Shown in pieces: positions 41,879 to 43,376 of a DNA stretch of 43,376 bases. The first letter of the stretch is position 1. Each line of letters begins with the position of its first letter. Below the pieces are notes generated by a model. The model did no database searches. It was not told the DNA's origin and was given only the letters and a program-made list of their open reading frames with translations. Source of the stretch: an uncultured beta proteobacterium (GTDB lineage Bacteria; Pseudomonadota; Gammaproteobacteria; Burkholderiales; Nitrosomonadaceae); contig CAADGS010000009.1 in NCBI GenBank assembly GCA_900696615.1, positions 1 through 43,376 of the forward strand, written 5' to 3'. The translations under genes were made by a program, and so were the position numbers.

Positions 41879-43376
41879 ATGGGATGGCTCAATCATAATA
41901 ATTTGCAGTGTAGTTTAAAAAAAACAATACATGTTTTATGTATGTTCTTTTTTCTAAATTTGCATCTTCAAGCTGCTGAAGAACCGATAGCAAAAATAGG
42001 CCATGGTGCTTTTTTTGATCATTCTGGCAAGCAAATTCCATTGACACTCGAATTTGTAGCAAAAGCCCAGGAATGGTACAAGGCAAAGTTTTTGTCAGAT
42101 TTAAGCTCAGAAAAACAATTAGATTTTTCTATATTAGAAAGTAAGTTCAATTCAGAAAATAAATCGATGGACCAAACTAGCTTAACTGTGCAACAGTATT
42201 CCTTAGAGTGGATGTTAATGAATTCTAGGCTATTATCATCAGACTTCAGAATGATCGGGAAAATGAGGGCGTTGAAAAATGCCTTACTATGGAAAATTCC
42301 TGACAATACGGAGAATTCAGGCAATTTCGTGAAAGAAAAATTTAAACTTGATTCTTCGATAGAAAATAAACTGAAAATATTTTCTGAAAGTAATATGCAA
42401 TTACTTGGATATACGTCAAATCGAGGTCAGGGATATATTGATGAATGTAAAGCAGCAGGTGTTCCAATTCCTCCCCCTATTGGAGTGATGGATCCAGAAG
42501 GGTTGAATGGATGGAAAAGCCAGGGCTTTATTCCAAAAGATATCCAGTTTATTGTAGGAACTCCGGCAGAATTTAGAACATATCAAAGTTCTTCGCCTGC
42601 TGGTATGTGCGTTGCTTTACCTAGATATTCAGATGATAGTAAAACCACGGTGGCACTCGATGGGGTAATCTGTTTAGGTGAGTCATCTTCTAAAGCTTGC
42701 TTCTGGGATAACCAAATGAATGGGGTAGGTTTTTCGTTTCAGGCGGGCACTATCATTCCCATTGGAATTCCTGATTTAACTGTGAATTCAGCTGGCTTAT
42801 ATCAAGCTGGAGGTAAAGAATTAGAAGGGGGCACTGGCGGTGTATGCACTGACTGTCATCAAGGTAAGAATCCTTTCATAATTCACCCTAATGCCAATTT
42901 GGGCAATAAATTTATGGGTGAATTAAGTTCTATTTTGCCGACATTTTCAAGGGCGTATTACGAACCCATTGTGCCACAATCTTGGAGTCGTAATAAGCCT
43001 TCTATATCCTCAGCTGATCGGGTTCCCAGTGGCTGCGCGGGTTGCCATAGTAGTAATGGAGTTGCCGGAGCGTTTCCTCAACTATCCATAGATACACGCG
43101 GGTATTGTGACATTATTCTGAAGCAGGCAATCAATACGACAATGCCTCCCAGTTCTCCGGGTAGTCTTGCTTCTACCGTCGAAATGCAGGACTTTCTAAA
43201 ATTATGTGATCAGCCAGCTGGAAAGTTCCAAAATTTCAATGTGGAAACCTTCAGTCCGTGGTCGGGTTATAGCATTCCGAATGGATTGTGGTTGCCTGGA
43301 GATATAAACGGAGATGGAAAGACGGATATTGTACATGCGGTACAAGGAAGCGACTATGTACATACCTGGTTATCCA
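41879..43376 (+). CDS. Dihaem c-type cytochrome with FG-GAP repeat start, 3' truncated by the window
   Basis: At least 499 residues; the frame is open at the right edge. The start ATG 41879 has AAAGGAG 6 nt upstream; the ATG at 41874 leads to a 14-codon dead end. A signal peptide with helix CMFFFLNLHLQA is followed by ~290 residues without a family I know. Then two haem c motifs appear (C323-x2-C326-H327 and C386-x2-C389-H390), a Cys-rich surrounding (C410, C443) and, from residue ~470, an FG-GAP/VCBS repeat (LPGDINGDGKTDIVHAVQGSDYVHTWLS) with a Ca2+-binding DxNxDxxxD core. Probably exported, perhaps surface-exposed. The rest would show how many repeats follow. A CRP-like site precedes it. 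Confidence 0.85.
   Translation, partial: MGWLNHNNLQCSLKKTIHVLCMFFFLNLHLQAAEEPIAKIGHGAFFDHSGKQIPLTLEFVAKAQEWYKAKFLSDLSSEKQLDFSILESKFNSENKSMDQTSLTVQQYSLEWMLMNSRLLSSDFRMIGKMRALKNALLWKIPDNTENSGNFVKEKFKLDSSIENKLKIFSESNMQLLGYTSNRGQGYIDECKAAGVPIPPPIGVMDPEGLNGWKSQGFIPKDIQFIVGTPAEFRTYQSSSPAGMCVALPRYSDDSKTTVALDGVICLGESSSKACFWDNQMNGVGFSFQAGTIIPIGIPDLTVNSAGLYQAGGKELEGGTGGVCTDCHQGKNPFIIHPNANLGNKFMGELSSILPTFSRAYYEPIVPQSWSRNKPSISSADRVPSGCAGCHSSNGVAGAFPQLSIDTRGYCDIILKQAINTTMPPSSPGSLASTVEMQDFLKLCDQPAGKFQNFNVETFSPWSGYSIPNGLWLPGDINGDGKTDIVHAVQGSDYVHTWLS

Noticed and set aside
42019-42324. Minus-strand ORF near the right edge
   Set aside because: It overlaps the open-ended cytochrome frame, which has a strong SD, signal peptide and haem sites.
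1-43376. rRNA, tRNA, insertion sequences, attachment sites and phage genes
   Set aside because: I saw no tRNA or rRNA motifs, no transposase or integrase frames and no long terminal inverted repeats. A covariance or profile search could still find short RNAs.

Overview
The window reads as a chromosomal segment of a moderately AT-rich Gram-negative proteobacterium. The nearest fit is a betaproteobacterium of the Nitrosomonadales type. Pointers are the many exported haem proteins, the DUF4202, DUF4389 and DUF1499 proteins, the thiopurine methyltransferase, the putative Na+/H+ antiporter and the dense c-di-GMP signalling. The taxonomic call is inference from gene content; there is no rRNA or tRNA here to anchor it.

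Layout. 1-2.0 kb: the 3' end of an RTX-repeat secreted protein and a DUF2726 protein. 2.07-6.09 kb (minus): a very large MASE1/PAS/histidine kinase/double-receiver hybrid sensor. 6.5-7.2 kb: a membrane zinc peptidase. 7.38-17.35 kb: an eleven-gene co-directional operon for a type II secretion/type IV pilus-like machine. It holds GspG, F and E, then PilM-, PilN- and PilO-like proteins, a GspC/PilP-like protein, a secretin lipoprotein with a C-terminal cohesin-like domain, two more GspG-like pseudopilins, and a last pseudopilin-like protein that lacks Glu+5 and carries long low-complexity segments. Genes overlap or abut throughout, and no prepilin peptidase is present. 17.4-21.6 kb: DUF4202, lipoprotein MsrB, a Gly/Tyr/His-rich lipoprotein, thiopurine methyltransferase, a secreted TIM-barrel-like protein and DUF4389. 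21.6-23.2 kb: a degraded stretch, then an Mrr-like nuclease gene broken twice in A-runs. 23.4-25.0 kb: exported cyclophilin and an exported DUF442-type phosphatase. 25.1-28.9 kb: a P2-type cation ATPase convergent with a CaxB/YrbG-type Na+/Ca2+ exchanger. 29.1-33.7 kb: M18 aminopeptidase, GT2 glycosyltransferase and a GAF-PAS-GGDEF-EAL protein. 33.8-41.5 kb: dihaem peroxidase with an MHGG-repeat leader, glycine-zipper lipoprotein, a NudF-type Nudix hydrolase between two small related acidic proteins, a 7TMR-DISM diguanylate cyclase, DUF1499 and a Na+/H+ antiporter. 41.9 kb to the end: a dihaem c-type cytochrome entering FG-GAP repeats and cut by the window edge, preceded by a CRP-like site.

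How it fits together. The coherent module is the secretion operon. ATPase, platform, PilMNO-like inner-membrane assembly, GspC-like connector, secretin and pseudopilins are all present, but the usual minor pseudopilins GspH-K and the fused GspL are not, so it sits between a T2SS and a type IV pilus. Several neighbours are envelope proteins for redox or proteostasis (MsrB, cyclophilin, dihaem peroxidase, cytochrome). Two c-di-GMP enzymes and the hybrid kinase suggest surface-lifestyle regulation, but no direct link to the secretion operon is visible. The likeliest source of new biology is this operon, especially its terminal pseudopilin and the secretin-cohesin fusion. Second choices are the paired acidic small proteins and the FG-GAP cytochrome.
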